Source: Gracilibacillus salitolerans (GTDB taxonomy: Bacteria; Bacillota; Bacilli; Bacillales; Amphibacillaceae). Taken from it: a stretch of DNA of 64,000 nt. The stretch lies in assembly GCF_009650095.1 (NCBI RefSeq), contig NZ_CP045915.1, forward strand, positions 1,612,001 through 1,676,000, in the 5' to 3' direction. The translations under genes were made by a program, and so were the position numbers. Below the pieces are notes generated by a model. That model was not told the DNA's origin and searched no databases. It saw nothing but the letters and a program-made list of their open reading frames with translations. This document shows positions 1-10,600 of this stretch, in pieces (positions within the stretch are counted from its first letter, which is position 1; every line of letters starts with the position of its first letter).

Positions 1-63
1 ATCCAATATTACTTTGCAAGATATGATAATATTTATGTATAAATCATCAGAGGAGGATCCAGC

Positions 64-954
64 TTGGATATCAAGCACCTACAATATTTTTTAGAAGTAA
101 TTAAAACAGAAAATTTCACCCAAGCAGCAGAAAACCTATACATTACTCAGCCGGCACTTAGTCGAATTGTTAAAACATTGGAAAGTGACCTAGGTGTTGC
201 TTTATTTCACCGTTCAAGAAAGAAAATTACACTTACAGATGCAGGGAAAGTACTACATAAGCATGCAACAAAAATTGCAGATCAAATAACAGAAATGGAG
301 CAGGAAATCGACCAAATACGAACATTAAAAACTGGTCATGTACGGATTGGCTTACCAACTGTCGTTAATTCCTTCTTTTTTTCTCAGTTAATTACTGATT
401 TTCATCAACGTTATCCAGGTGTTACTTTTCATTTGGAGGAAAATGGATCAAAAATAATTGAAGATAAGGTGTTGGATGGGAAACTGAATTGTGGTGTAGT
501 CGTACTGAATGATCATTTGACAGCAGACTACTATACCTTTGTAGAAGATAATTTAAATCTGGTGGTATCTAATCAGCATGCATTAGCGAATCAAAAACAA
601 ATACAAGTACAAGATTTAAAAGATGAATCATTTATTATGTTTAATCAGGATTTTGAATCAAGGAATATTATAATCCAGGCATGTAAGAAAGCTGGCTTTG
701 AACCGAAGATTGTTTCCGAAACATCACAAATCGACTTTTTAGAGGAAATGGTAGCAACGAATTTAGGTGTTACGCTTTTACCAGATAGTACAAGTCAAAC
801 ATTCTCGAAGAATATTATTAGAATCCCCATTGTAAACCCGACTATCCCTTGGAATCTTGCGTTTATTTGGAAAAAAGACCCCCATCTATCACAAATTAAT
901 AAACAATTTATTGCTTTTACGAAAGAGAAACTAATGCAGCAAAAAGAGAATTGA
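64..954 (+). CDS. LysR-family transcriptional regulator
   Basis: Full-length LysR-type regulator of 296 residues. The N-terminal winged helix-turn-helix (about residues 1-60) contains the typical stretch FTQAAENLYITQPALSR, followed by a linker helix and a LysR substrate-binding domain (about 90-290). The start is a TTG at 64, chosen because AGGAGG lies at 51-56 with normal spacing and no ATG fits better. LysR proteins bind a small effector and usually control a neighbouring, often divergent, target; the divergent side is outside the window, so the target is unknown. It resembles the CidR/YwbI group of Bacillus, but that is a guess from overall sequence feel only. Confidence 0.9.
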   Translation: MDIKHLQYFLEVIKTENFTQAAENLYITQPALSRIVKTLESDLGVALFHRSRKKITLTDAGKVLHKHATKIADQITEMEQEIDQIRTLKTGHVRIGLPTVVNSFFFSQLITDFHQRYPGVTFHLEENGSKIIEDKVLDGKLNCGVVVLNDHLTADYYTFVEDNLNLVVSNQHALANQKQIQVQDLKDESFIMFNQDFESRNIIIQACKKAGFEPKIVSETSQIDFLEEMVATNLGVTLLPDSTSQTFSKNIIRIPIVNPTIPWNLAFIWKKDPHLSQINKQFIAFTKEKLMQQKEN

Positions 955-956
955 AT

Positions 957-985
957 CTGTCCATGTTGGGCAGGTTATTTTTTAT
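957..985 (+). terminator. weak intrinsic terminator after the LysR gene
   Basis: A 6-bp stem (CTGTCC at 957-962, GGGCAG at 968-973, one G-U pair) directly after the LysR stop codon is followed by a T-rich run. Short and only moderately convincing. Confidence 0.4.
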
Positions 986-1150
986 ACTATCAGCTAGTAT
1001 AAATTTAATTATGATGAATTTAATTTCTAACCGTTTACATACATTTTTGTTATCTTGAGCATAATAGATTGGAATTGTACTTTACCCGCTCTCGGGAATT
1101 ATAATTTAGTAGTACGGGAGGAAATAAGAGAAAAGTACAGGGGTGACAAT

Positions 1151-1666
1151 ATGGAAACAAAGAAAATGAGAGAAACACGCGTTGTCCAAACTGACCAAGT
1201 TTTGATCAACGATTTAAATAATTATCATTCACTTTTTGGTGGCGTGTTAATGAAAAAAATGGACGGATGTGCGACACTATCGGCAAGAAGACATTCACGA
1301 ATTAAAGAGTGCGTAACGGCTTCAACAGATTCTGTTCATTTTATTGCTCCTATTCGTCAGTCAGATTCTGTTTGTATCGAGTCTTTCGTGACATATACAG
1401 GTACAAGTTCAATGGAAATTTTCTGTAAGGTAATTGCCGAGGATTTAGATACAGGAGAGAGACGTTTTGCGGCTACTGCATTCTTTACATTTGTTGCTAT
1501 CGGACAAGACAGAAAGCCAGTACGAGTTCCAAAAGTAAAACCGGAAACAGATGAAGAGAAGTATCTATATGAAACAAGCAGTGAACGTGTGAAGATTAGA
1601 GATTTAAAGAGACAACAAAATAAAGAGTTAATTTCTAATATATCATTAGAAAAACCATGGGATTAA
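1151..1666 (+). CDS. Hotdog-fold acyl-CoA thioesterase (YkhA-like)
   Basis: Protein of 171 residues with the hotdog thioesterase pattern of the cytoplasmic acyl-CoA hydrolase family: NDLNNYHSLFGGVLMKKMD (helix-loop with the conserved N..G.LFGG-type segment) followed by the beta sheet with a VHFIAPIRQSD core. It should hydrolyse acyl-CoA to free acid and CoA. An upstream in-frame TTG at 1055 would add 32 unconserved residues; the ATG at 1151 is preferred because AGGGGTGA precedes it closely. The charged C-terminal tail (about 150-171) is typical of this group. It may be co-transcribed with the small gene that follows, whose start lies 11 bp after this stop. Confidence 0.85.
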   Translation: METKKMRETRVVQTDQVLINDLNNYHSLFGGVLMKKMDGCATLSARRHSRIKECVTASTDSVHFIAPIRQSDSVCIESFVTYTGTSSMEIFCKVIAEDLDTGERRFAATAFFTFVAIGQDRKPVRVPKVKPETDEEKYLYETSSERVKIRDLKRQQNKELISNISLEKPWD

Positions 1667-1677
1667 GGAGAGGAATT

Positions 1678-2049
1678 ATGCTTATTTCAGCAAGTAAACA
1701 GAATTTACAAGATGTTCAAATTGCGATTGAAAAGTTAAAAGAAGAACATCCGGATCAATTTGAACAATTCAAGAACATTATAAAACTGACACGTCAGTTA
1801 CAATACAGTTTTCAATATTTGGGATGTGTAGTCATGGATGAAGATCCAAGTGATTTTTTACCGGAAGTACAAGATATTTATGTATTGTCTATTTATAAAC
1901 GAGAATTAGCAAAATTAAAACAAGGACATGGTTTAGACAAAGTACAGCAACTGTTAGCAAGTTATAAAGAAGTTAGCTACGATCATATTTGTAAATTAAT
2001 ATTAGGTAAAGAAATTGAGATGTTAATAGGGCCAATGGTTGTGAGATAG
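1678..2049 (+). CDS. Hypothetical protein, small alpha-helical
   Basis: Not recognised. Protein of 123 residues, predicted to be largely helical and soluble, with no signal peptide or membrane segment. An in-frame ATG at 1657 overlaps the thioesterase stop, but the ATG at 1678 has AAGGAGAGG just upstream (1665-1673) and is the better start. The short spacing after the thioesterase and the terminator right behind it suggest a two-gene operon. No catalytic or metal-binding motif could be seen. Confidence 0.7.
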   Translation: MLISASKQNLQDVQIAIEKLKEEHPDQFEQFKNIIKLTRQLQYSFQYLGCVVMDEDPSDFLPEVQDIYVLSIYKRELAKLKQGHGLDKVQQLLASYKEVSYDHICKLILGKEIEMLIGPMVVR

Positions 2050-2052
2050 AAA

Positions 2053-2088
2053 AAACAGTCAAATCTTTCGGTTTGTCTGTTTTTTTTT
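2053..2088 (+). terminator. Intrinsic terminator
   Basis: An imperfect stem (AAAACAG-T-CAAA pairing with TTTG-T-CTGTTTT, one mismatch) is followed by a run of T just after the stop of the small hypothetical gene. Confidence 0.7.
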
Positions 2089-2099
2089 GCATGATAAGT

Positions 2100-2394
2100 C
2101 TATTCGTTAGAAAAGTATATCTCTTCACGAGATATACTTATTTGTCTCGCAAGGAAAGGGATTATCTCGTGAACAATGTCAGTTGATTTGCAAATTTAAT
2201 TTAAAATGTCAAATTAGCAATAAAAATAGTAAATATTTTTTTAAAAAGGAGAAAGCTAGTGTGAAATAATGTAAGCGTATCCATTAATGGAGGAGGTGTC
2301 AATATATACAGCTTGATAGTACAAAGTTAAAGGTATAGTGGATTGTTTGTACAAATCTGTCATTATTATTACGTTTGGAGGAATGATTGAAAAC
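2100..2394. other. Regulatory intergenic region before the GH59 gene
   Basis: No gene seen. It holds a perfect 9-bp inverted repeat GTATATCTC/GAGATATAC at 2115-2137 (5-nt loop), a cre-like site at 2270-2283, and a 12-bp palindrome TCCATTAATGGA at 2280-2291 that overlaps the end of the cre-like site. The last two could form an overlapping operator pair for the big secreted hydrolase gene. Confidence 0.45.
2270..2283 (+). promoter_or_regulatory. cre-like CcpA operator upstream of the GH59 gene
   Basis: TGTAAGCGTATCCA matches the consensus TGWAARCGYTWNCW at 13 of 14 positions. Carbon catabolite repression of a secreted glycosidase is expected, but the site is seen only by sequence. Confidence 0.55.
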
Positions 2395-5300
2395 ATGCTA
2401 ATTAGTAAAAGCCATTTTAAACAACTTATCGGACTTTTAGCTATAACATTGATTTTGTTAGGACTTGGGGCAATTATTGGAATCAATCAGTCGCAAGCAG
2501 AAGAAATAACAAAGCCAATTACGATCGATGGCACTGATGTCGATGAACATCATCGCTTTAAAGGCTTTGGTACAGTATCAGGTAATAATACATCTCGGTT
2601 ATTACTCGATTACAAAGAAGAGCATCCAAAAAAATACTGGGAAATTATGAATCAATTATTTAATAAAGAGACTGGAGCAGGATTAACGCATGTTAAAGTG
2701 GAATTAGGTGGAGATATTAATTCATCGTCCGGAACGGAACCGGCGACAATGCGTTATGAAGATGAACCCGCCAATATATTAAGAGGAGCAGGTTTTCAGT
2801 TTGCAGCAGACGCGAAATCTATTAATGAAGATATCACAACAGAAATTCTACGTTGGGGTGAACCCCGTTGGACTTGGAATGGCGCTGCTGACAAAGAATA
2901 TGAGAATCGCTACCAGTGGTATAAAAAAACCATCGATGCCGTATATGAAGAGTATGGATTTCAATTAGATTATATCGGAATATCTCAAAACGAGAGAGCA
3001 CAGCATGGTAATGGTAGAAATGAAGTAGAGTGGTTAGAGTATTTTACTGAAAAAATAAAAGAAGAACCAAATTATGAAGAAGATTATCAAGATACTAAAC
3101 TAGTGGCTGCTGATGGATATCGAGATACAGCGACGATCAGTCAAACTTTACTAGATCATCCTGATTTAATGGACGAAATCGATGTCATTAGCTCTCATTA
3201 TGGGCTGACAGCTTCTGATGAGTTTGCTGCATTACAAGAAAAATTAATCGAAGAAGGTAAACAGCCAAAAGAGGTTTGGGTTTCAGAAGGGATAGCACCA
3301 ATGATTAATGCAAGATATCGTGAGAACATGGAACCTCATTATAATGGACTAGGTGGACGTGCTGGGATTATTGATGTTACTTCCCGGATAATTTCTGTCT
3401 ATTCGTGGGAAGGAGCAGGAAATCTGCCATTAAATGCAGTGTCATTTGATTTCCAACCATCTGTCGCTGCATTCTATCAAGGAGCACAATACAATCCGAA
3501 ACATTTAATTAGTGCGTTTGATCCTTGGTCAGGTTTTTATGAAGTGGATGGCGGTCTTCAAGGTGTCAGACATGTGATGAATTTTGTTGGGTATGATGAT
3601 CACATGACATCAAAAAATGAACGTTGGCAATATATAAAAGATGCAACCTATAGTGATGGAAACTTCTTTGATGGAGGAGTAGATGTTGATACAAGCACAC
3701 ATAACTATATGACTTTAAAAGATCCGGAAACTGACGATTACTCAACGATTTTTGCCAACAATACCAAAGAAACAAGAAATTATACGGTTAACGCCCAAAA
3801 TTTAAGTGGAAAAGAAAATGCAGAAGTTTTCGTTTGGGAAACTCGTGGACCTGATGAGGGACAAGATTATGATGAAAATTGGTTTCAACATATAGACACG
3901 ATTCAACCGGAAGATGGTACGTATGAGGTCGAAGTTAAACCTTATTCGATCGTGACCATTTCTACATTAGATAAAGAAGCGGAGATTGATGATTTTGCAT
4001 ATCAATCAGATCCGATAGATTTATCAGAAGACAAGATCATGCCTTTACCATACACAGATGATTTTGAATATAATCATTATGGCAAGGATGATGAAGGAAG
4101 AGACTATGTAGAACGTCGAGGAGGGACACCAAGATATACTACAGATCAAATCGGTGCTTTTGAGGTAGTGAAAGAGGCAACAAAGCCAGCTGCGATCGGA
4201 AGCTTTGAAAGAGTAGAGCGAGACATCCCAGACGCAAAAAAACATGGCAATATGCTCCAACAAAAAATTACACCAGATATTATCGGAGCAGATTGGGCAG
4301 TTTGGGGTGGAACAGACGGTGCTGAAGCGAATGTTAATCCTAATACAAATATCGGGGATTTCCGCTGGGTGAATTATAAAGTATCGTATGACTTTTTATT
4401 AGATTCGCATACTCCTGAAGTAGAAGGCAGAGATAATTATGCATTAATTGGTGTTCGTCAAGTAAAAGCTGATTGGTCTGATTCACAGGCACCATATAAT
4501 GCCCGGATCTACACAGATGGAAAGTACGAAATCCTTAAGCTGGGTGATGTAGTAGAAGAAGGAACAATAGAAGCGTTTGATCATACCGTTTGGCACAACT
4601 TAGCATTTGAAGCAAAAGGAAATATCTTTACCCTCTATCTTGATGGTGAAGAAATTGCTTCTTACACGGATGAGGATTCAACTGTAATGGCTGGAAGGGT
4701 GACATTAGGTTCAGGTTATTACGAGACGCTTATCGATAATTTGAAAATTGAACCAATTGAGGGTTATGCATACGAATCATTGAAACTCGATAATGCCCAA
4801 GGTAAGATTTATGGGACAGAAGAAGAAGCATTTAACAATGATGATCAATGGAACCCGATTGGATATGTAGGAGACTGGGAATTCATTCAGGCAGGTTATG
4901 GACATTTTAACCGTACACAAATGAGGGCTTCAAGTGATTATCCAGTATGGAATGGTGTAACCGTAGGACACACGGATACAACAAGTGAGCAAGGCACATT
5001 ACACAAAGCATATTATTCTGGAGATTGGGGTTCCAATAGTAGGAATGCTTGGGGAAATGATGGTGATTCCTTTGAGATTACTTTTAAAGGAAATGCTATC
5101 AGATTGTATGGCGAGGCAAATCCGTCAAATGGAACGGCAGATATTTATCTAGATGGTGAACTTGTCGGAGAAGCTAATTATTTGAATAATAGTTCCATTG
5201 TAAAAAAGGTTTGGGAAGCAACAGATCTGGAAGAAACAGAACACACGCTTAAAGTTGTTGCAAAAGAAGCTTATACAAGTTTTGTCCGAGCTGAAATAGA

Positions 5301-7284
5301 GACAGATGATCCTGTTGATTTAGATGCTGTGACAACATTAGCTCCCAATGACTTAACTGCAATCGGTGATGATTCAGAAATAGGAAGCGAGGAAAATACG
5401 GTGTATGCTTACCGTGAGAATGGCAACTCTTGGGGAGCAAATAGTACAAATGCATGGGCTGACTTTAATGATAATCCTTATATCTTTATCAATTTTACAG
5501 GTACGGGAATTGATTATCTTGCAGGTATTGAAAATGAAACAAGTTATCATGTGGAGTTGGATGGCGAAAGTGTCGGCGATTTTGATGGAGACACTGACGG
5601 TATCAGATATTCTGTTAGAGGATTAGAAGATAAAGCCCATACGTTAAAGGTTTCATTAGGCGACAATGAAGTAAAAGAACAATATATGGATTATCGAGGT
5701 GTAAATATTTATAGTACACCCGAAGAAAGTGAACATATGATGCTCTTTGATTTTAAAGGAAGTGGGTTCAATTTATTTGGTGCCACATCGGATGCGTTAA
5801 TAGATGTGTATATTGATGATCAGCTGGTTGAAGAGGACTACCGAATATATGCAAAAGGAGACAGGCAAACTTCTTATAATATTCGAGGCCTGAAAAAGCA
5901 GAAGCACTCAGCAAAAATAGTAGTGAAAGCTGGAAGCTATGTGCTGGATGGTATCGATATTATAACAGGTGCTAGTCCAGCTGAAAAAAATAAAGATACA
6001 GAAAAAAATAAAGAGAAGGATAAAAGTAAAAAAGACAAGAACAAAGATAAAGATTTAGTGAAAGAAGCGGTTGACGTGTTACAAGTTTATAATATTGATG
6101 ATGTCCGTGGTAATTTGACATTACCAACGGAAGGTGAGCATGAAACAACTATCTCTTGGGCGTCAGAAGATCCATCGGTTATCACGACAACAGGTGAAGT
6201 GACACGCCCTGAACATGGAGAAGGTGGCGTAGAAGTGACATTAACAGGGACAGTTGAACTCAATGGAAAAAAATTAACTAAAGAATTTGTGGCGAATGTA
6301 AAAGAAATGCCGGAACCGATGGATTATCAAGGATATTTATTTAGTTATTTCACAGGTGAAGGATCTGAAAATGGCGAGCAAATTTATTTTGCCTTGAGTG
6401 AAGGAAATGATCCTCTTCACTGGCAACAGCTTAATGAAGGAGAGCCTGCCATTACGTCAGATTTAGGTGAAAAAGGACTAAGAGATCCATTTATTATTCG
6501 TTCTCCAGAGGGCGATAAATTTTACATGATTGCGACTGATTTAAAGATCCATGGTAATTGGGATTGGAATAGAGCGCAAACAGAAGGAAGTAGGTCAATT
6601 ATGGTTTGGGAGTCTACTGATCTGGTGAATTGGTCGGAACAACGATTAGTTGAGGTAGCTCCTGAAGAAGCAGGAAACACGTGGGCTCCAGAAATCTTTT
6701 ATGATGAAACTATTGGTAAATATGTTGTATTTTGGGCCTCCAAACTATATGACAGTGAAGAAGACAGAAACTCTGGTGACAGCTTTCAACGTATGATGTA
6801 TACGACAACCAGAGACTTCCATACTTTTAGTGAACCAGAAGTTTACTTGGATTATGGTTACTCAATAATTGATACAACAATGGTCGAGCATGATGATAAG
6901 ATTTATCGATTCACAAAGGATGAGCGGGGATACAACGAAGATACTTCCCCAAACGGTAAATTTATCTTTCAAGAGGTAGGAGATTCTGTACTTGATCAGG
7001 ATTTTGAAATGATTATTGAGGGAATCGGAAAAGGCACGATTAGCCAAGGGGAAGGACCAGCAATATTTAAGTCCAATACTGAAGAAAAATGGTACTTATT
7101 TATTGACGAGTTTGGCGGTCAAGGCTATGTACCTTTTGAAACAACAGATTTAGATTCTGGGGAATGGACATTAGCTGAAGACTATGATTTACCTAGTCAC
7201 CCACGACACGGTACAGTTTTACCAATCACACAGGAAGAATATGATGCATTAATCGAAAATGTACCTAGTGAATTAGAGGAATAG
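2395..7284 (+). CDS. Secreted GH59 galactosidase fused to a GH43-like domain
   Basis: Very large secreted protein, 1629 residues from the ATG at 2395; an ATG at 2383 is possible but sits only one base after GGAGG. Signal peptide about 1-35, cleavage after SQA. Residues ~45-530 resemble GH59 (galactocerebrosidase-type beta-galactosidases): FKGFGTVSGNNTSRLL near the start, the acid/base candidate E200 in SQNERA and the nucleophile candidate E298 in VSEG. A LamG-like sandwich follows (~545-785), as in animal GALC, then carbohydrate-binding-like beta domains (~790-1190), a lysine-rich linker (~1198-1220), an atrophied bacterial Ig-like domain (~1221-1305) and a GH43-like five-bladed propeller (~1310-1625) with the motif GLRDPFIIR. 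It probably removes galactose and arabinose from a plant or exopolysaccharide galactan; specificity is inferred. No membrane anchor is left at the C-terminus, but Ig-like coding remnants follow the stop. Confidence 0.8.
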   Translation: MLISKSHFKQLIGLLAITLILLGLGAIIGINQSQAEEITKPITIDGTDVDEHHRFKGFGTVSGNNTSRLLLDYKEEHPKKYWEIMNQLFNKETGAGLTHVKVELGGDINSSSGTEPATMRYEDEPANILRGAGFQFAADAKSINEDITTEILRWGEPRWTWNGAADKEYENRYQWYKKTIDAVYEEYGFQLDYIGISQNERAQHGNGRNEVEWLEYFTEKIKEEPNYEEDYQDTKLVAADGYRDTATISQTLLDHPDLMDEIDVISSHYGLTASDEFAALQEKLIEEGKQPKEVWVSEGIAPMINARYRENMEPHYNGLGGRAGIIDVTSRIISVYSWEGAGNLPLNAVSFDFQPSVAAFYQGAQYNPKHLISAFDPWSGFYEVDGGLQGVRHVMNFVGYDDHMTSKNERWQYIKDATYSDGNFFDGGVDVDTSTHNYMTLKDPETDDYSTIFANNTKETRNYTVNAQNLSGKENAEVFVWETRGPDEGQDYDENWFQHIDTIQPEDGTYEVEVKPYSIVTISTLDKEAEIDDFAYQSDPIDLSEDKIMPLPYTDDFEYNHYGKDDEGRDYVERRGGTPRYTTDQIGAFEVVKEATKPAAIGSFERVERDIPDAKKHGNMLQQKITPDIIGADWAVWGGTDGAEANVNPNTNIGDFRWVNYKVSYDFLLDSHTPEVEGRDNYALIGVRQVKADWSDSQAPYNARIYTDGKYEILKLGDVVEEGTIEAFDHTVWHNLAFEAKGNIFTLYLDGEEIASYTDEDSTVMAGRVTLGSGYYETLIDNLKIEPIEGYAYESLKLDNAQGKIYGTEEEAFNNDDQWNPIGYVGDWEFIQAGYGHFNRTQMRASSDYPVWNGVTVGHTDTTSEQGTLHKAYYSGDWGSNSRNAWGNDGDSFEITFKGNAIRLYGEANPSNGTADIYLDGELVGEANYLNNSSIVKKVWEATDLEETEHTLKVVAKEAYTSFVRAEIETDDPVDLDAVTTLAPNDLTAIGDDSEIGSEENTVYAYRENGNSWGANSTNAWADFNDNPYIFINFTGTGIDYLAGIENETSYHVELDGESVGDFDGDTDGIRYSVRGLEDKAHTLKVSLGDNEVKEQYMDYRGVNIYSTPEESEHMMLFDFKGSGFNLFGATSDALIDVYIDDQLVEEDYRIYAKGDRQTSYNIRGLKKQKHSAKIVVKAGSYVLDGIDIITGASPAEKNKDTEKNKEKDKSKKDKNKDKDLVKEAVDVLQVYNIDDVRGNLTLPTEGEHETTISWASEDPSVITTTGEVTRPEHGEGGVEVTLTGTVELNGKKLTKEFVANVKEMPEPMDYQGYLFSYFTGEGSENGEQIYFALSEGNDPLHWQQLNEGEPAITSDLGEKGLRDPFIIRSPEGDKFYMIATDLKIHGNWDWNRAQTEGSRSIMVWESTDLVNWSEQRLVEVAPEEAGNTWAPEIFYDETIGKYVVFWASKLYDSEEDRNSGDSFQRMMYTTTRDFHTFSEPEVYLDYGYSIIDTTMVEHDDKIYRFTKDERGYNEDTSPNGKFIFQEVGDSVLDQDFEMIIEGIGKGTISQGEGPAIFKSNTEEKWYLFIDEFGGQGYVPFETTDLDSGEWTLAEDYDLPSHPRHGTVLPITQEEYDALIENVPSELEE

Positions 7285-7285
7285 T

Positions 7286-7381
7286 TCTGATGTTGTGGCA
7301 GAGGTTACTGTCGATCAACATGAAGTAGCGTTAAAGGTATAACATTTTGAATCTGCTGATGCTAAGAATCAGGAAGTATAG
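7286..7381 (+). pseudogene. Remnant of a bacterial Ig-like (BIG_2) domain
   Basis: Reading from 7286 gives VTVDQHEVALKV, stop, then SADAKNQEV, stop, then FSSKAP in the same frame. These pieces fit, in order, the usual BIG_2 pattern (VT.. ..V.LKVG ... PADATNQEVTWSS.). They lie one frame off the GH59-GH43 gene, immediately after its stop codon, and before the terminator. The simplest reading is that the secreted enzyme, or a neighbour deleted since, once had a C-terminal Ig-like region that has decayed. The call rests on short peptide matches. Confidence 0.4.
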
Positions 7382-7390
7382 TTTAGCAGT

Positions 7391-7421
7391 AAAGCTCCTA
7401 AGGATTTTCCTTAGGAGCTTT
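7391..7421 (+). terminator. Strong intrinsic terminator after the GH59 gene
   Basis: Perfect 13-bp stem AAAGCTCCTAAGG / CCTTAGGAGCTTT with a 5-nt loop. The A and T flanks could make it work on both strands. Confidence 0.85.
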
Positions 7422-7557
7422 ATTAAGAATTATATTTAAATGAAAGAAATACAAAAAAATCGCAATAAATAAAAAAAATATTATATTCCATTTTACTATT
7501 TTGCTGCCCATAATGATAAATATAATGGCTGTAAAGGAGGGATCTTTCATTAGTAAG

Positions 7558-7571
7558 TGTAAGCGTTTTCT
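7558..7571 (+). promoter_or_regulatory. cre site upstream of the double-GH43 gene
   Basis: TGTAAGCGTTTTCT matches TGWAARCGYTWNCW at all 14 positions and lies 66 bp before the start codon, which suggests CcpA repression of the downstream secreted enzyme. Confidence 0.7.
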
Positions 7572-7636
7572 TTGAAAGTGGTGTTACAGCACTATCTTTA
7601 GAAACAATCCTAATATATAAACAATAGGAGGTAAAA

Positions 7637-10600
7637 ATGATTAGAAAAAGAAGTTTAGTTGTAATGATGAGTTTCCTTATGCTGTATAACTTTATTGTGT
7701 CAGAAGAAGTTAGTGGTAAAGAAGAGCTAACAGATAAGGAAATAGTAGAAAAAATAAAAGACAGTCTCGACATACCAAATGCAGATAATATTAGAGGAAA
7801 TATTACCCTACCAACAAGTAGTGATGAAGGCGCGTCAATCACTTGGGAATCAGATAATCCAGAAGTTATCAATGTGAATGAAATAGTAAATAAAAATTAT
7901 TACAATACTCCACCAGGTATAGTAACAAGACAGAAAAAAGATACTTCAGTTATGTTGATTGCAACGATTCAATACGGGGAAGTAACAGATAAGAAGGAAG
8001 TCCAAGTCACTGTCAAAGCAAAACCAAAGAATAAAAAATATAAAGCTTACCTCATGACACACTTTACTGGTGAACATGATATAGGGGAACAAATATATTT
8101 TGCTAGTAGTGAGGATGGATTGAACTGGGAAGATTTAAACGATGGTGCCCCAGCACTCACTTCAGAAGTAGGAGAAAAAGGTGTTAGAGATCCGTATATT
8201 ATTCGCTCTCCAGAAGGTGATAAATTTTATCTAATTGCTACCGATTTACGAATTGCAAATGGTAAAGGATGGGGTGAAGCTCAAACAAATGGTAGTAAAT
8301 CTCTAATTATTTGGGAATCAACGGATTTAGTCAATTGGTCGGAGGAGCGTATGGTAGAAGTTGCACCGTCTAATGCCGGTAATGCATGGGCACCTGAAAC
8401 TGTTTATGATGAAGAAACAGGAGAGTACGTTGTATTTTGGGCTTCTACTACAGAGGACGAGAATGGTACCTTTAGTCCTCCAGACATTTACTATGCAAAA
8501 ACAAGGGATTTCTATACCTTTACAGAACCTGAAATTTACATTGATCGCCCTGGTGATCAGCATATTATTGATACGACTATTATAAAAGATGAAGATACCT
8601 TTTATCGCTATTCCGCAGATGGTCAAATTACTATTGAAAAAAGTAAACAAGTATTAGGAGAATGGTCAAAAGTTGGAAACCTTGAACCATTGGGTTTAAC
8701 AAATGATGATGTAGAAGGTCCGTTAATTTTTAAATTTAATGACCGTGAAGAGTGGAACTTGATGGTTGACCAATATGCAACAGGTCAAGGATATCTTCCG
8801 TTGTTAACAAATGACTTATCCAGGGGTGAGTTCACGCAAATAGGGTCAGATGAGTATTCTTTAGGTTCCAGCCGGAAACGTCATGGTTCCGTATTACCAA
8901 TCACAAAAGAAGAATACCGAGCAATTAAAGATAAATGGACAAATGAAGTGGAAAGACCAGATGAAAAAGAACAAAATGCCCCGATTCTGGAGTACACATT
9001 TGAGGAAACAACAACAGAAAAAGTAATTCAAGATCAGTCCGGAAATGATTATCATGGAGCACTACGTGGAAATGCAACTTATCAAGAAGATGAGGTCAAA
9101 GAATCTCAAGTATTATATTTGGATGGTACAGATGATACGTTTGCAGCATTTCCAACCGGATTCTTCGAAGGAAGAGATACTGTTACGATTTCGATGGATA
9201 TAAAAGCGGAAACTGTATCTGGCAACTTCTTCACATTTACGATAGGAAAAGATAATCAACGATACATGTTTTTAAGAACGAGGGAAAATGAGCTTCGAAA
9301 TGCGATTACAGTAGACAGTTGGTCGAATGAACAAGAGGTTAAAGCAAGTACAGCTTCTATTGAAAATACCTGGATGACCGTTGATTTAGTGATTACACCA
9401 ACAAGTATGAAAATGTATAAAGATGGAATTTTGTTAGCAGAAAACAATGACATATCCATTTCTATGTCAGATTTAGGTACTGATCTTTTAGCGTATATAG
9501 GAAAGTCATTTTATTCTGGAGACCAGTACTTTAAAGGGGCTTTTGACAATGTGCAAGTATATAATCGTGCATTATCGGAGGAAGAAATTCAAGATAAGTC
9601 CCTGTTATCCACTGGTATAGCATCATTTGAATTACCAGGTCAGTTTGGTTTAACGAAGATTGATTCTGTTAATCAATCGATACAAGTGTCATTTAAAGAC
9701 AAAGATGTTAATTTAACAAACATAACTCCTAGTATATCTTTACACACAGATGCAGAAATAAGTCCATCTGCTAATGAACCGCAAGATTTTACAGAAGCTG
9801 TAACATATACGGTCACAGATAAAGATGGAAATACAAGTGAGTGGACGGTTGAGGTAGAAGTATACCCAACTGCAACATTACCAGGGCTTTATGCAGATCC
9901 GCAAATCTTTGTCTATGACGATACATTCTATTTATATCCAACAACAGATGGATTTGAAGGTTGGTCAGGAACGCAATTTAAAGCCTTCTCATCCAAAGAT
10001 TTAATTAATTGGGAAGATCATGGTGTCATAATTGATCTTGCAACAGACGATGTAGAGTGGGCAACAGGGAATGCATGGGCACCAGGTTTTGCAGAAAAGG
10101 ACGGAACTTTCTATCATTATTTCTCGGCAAATCAACAAATTGGTGTCGCGAAATCATCTTCTCCTACAGAAGGATTTGAAGATGCCTTGGGTGAGCCGCT
10201 TGTTGCTAGAGATGAGTATTCCGGCCAAGCTATAGATCCATATGTTTTTACAGATGATGATGGACAGTCTTATTTCTATTGGGGAAATGGATCACTATGG
10301 GGAGCAAAATTAAATGACGATATGGTTTCATTTGCTGAAGAACCACGAGAGATGACACCTTCAAACTTTAGAGAAGGGGTTGTAGTATTCAAACGTAATG
10401 GAACATACTACCTCATGTGGTCAGAAAATGATACAAGAGAAGAAGATTACCAGGTGGCATATGCGACAGGTGATTCGCCTATGGGGCCATGGACAAAGCA
10501 TGATGTTATTCTGAGCAAGGATTTATCCCAAGGAATTAAAGCAACAGGACATCACTCGATTTTAAACATACCAGATACGGATGATTATTATATCGTTTAT

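Noticed and set aside
2338..2394. Upstream GTG start for the GH59 protein
   Set aside because: It would put 19 polar and mixed residues before the signal peptide and has no ribosome site; GGAGG lies only after it.
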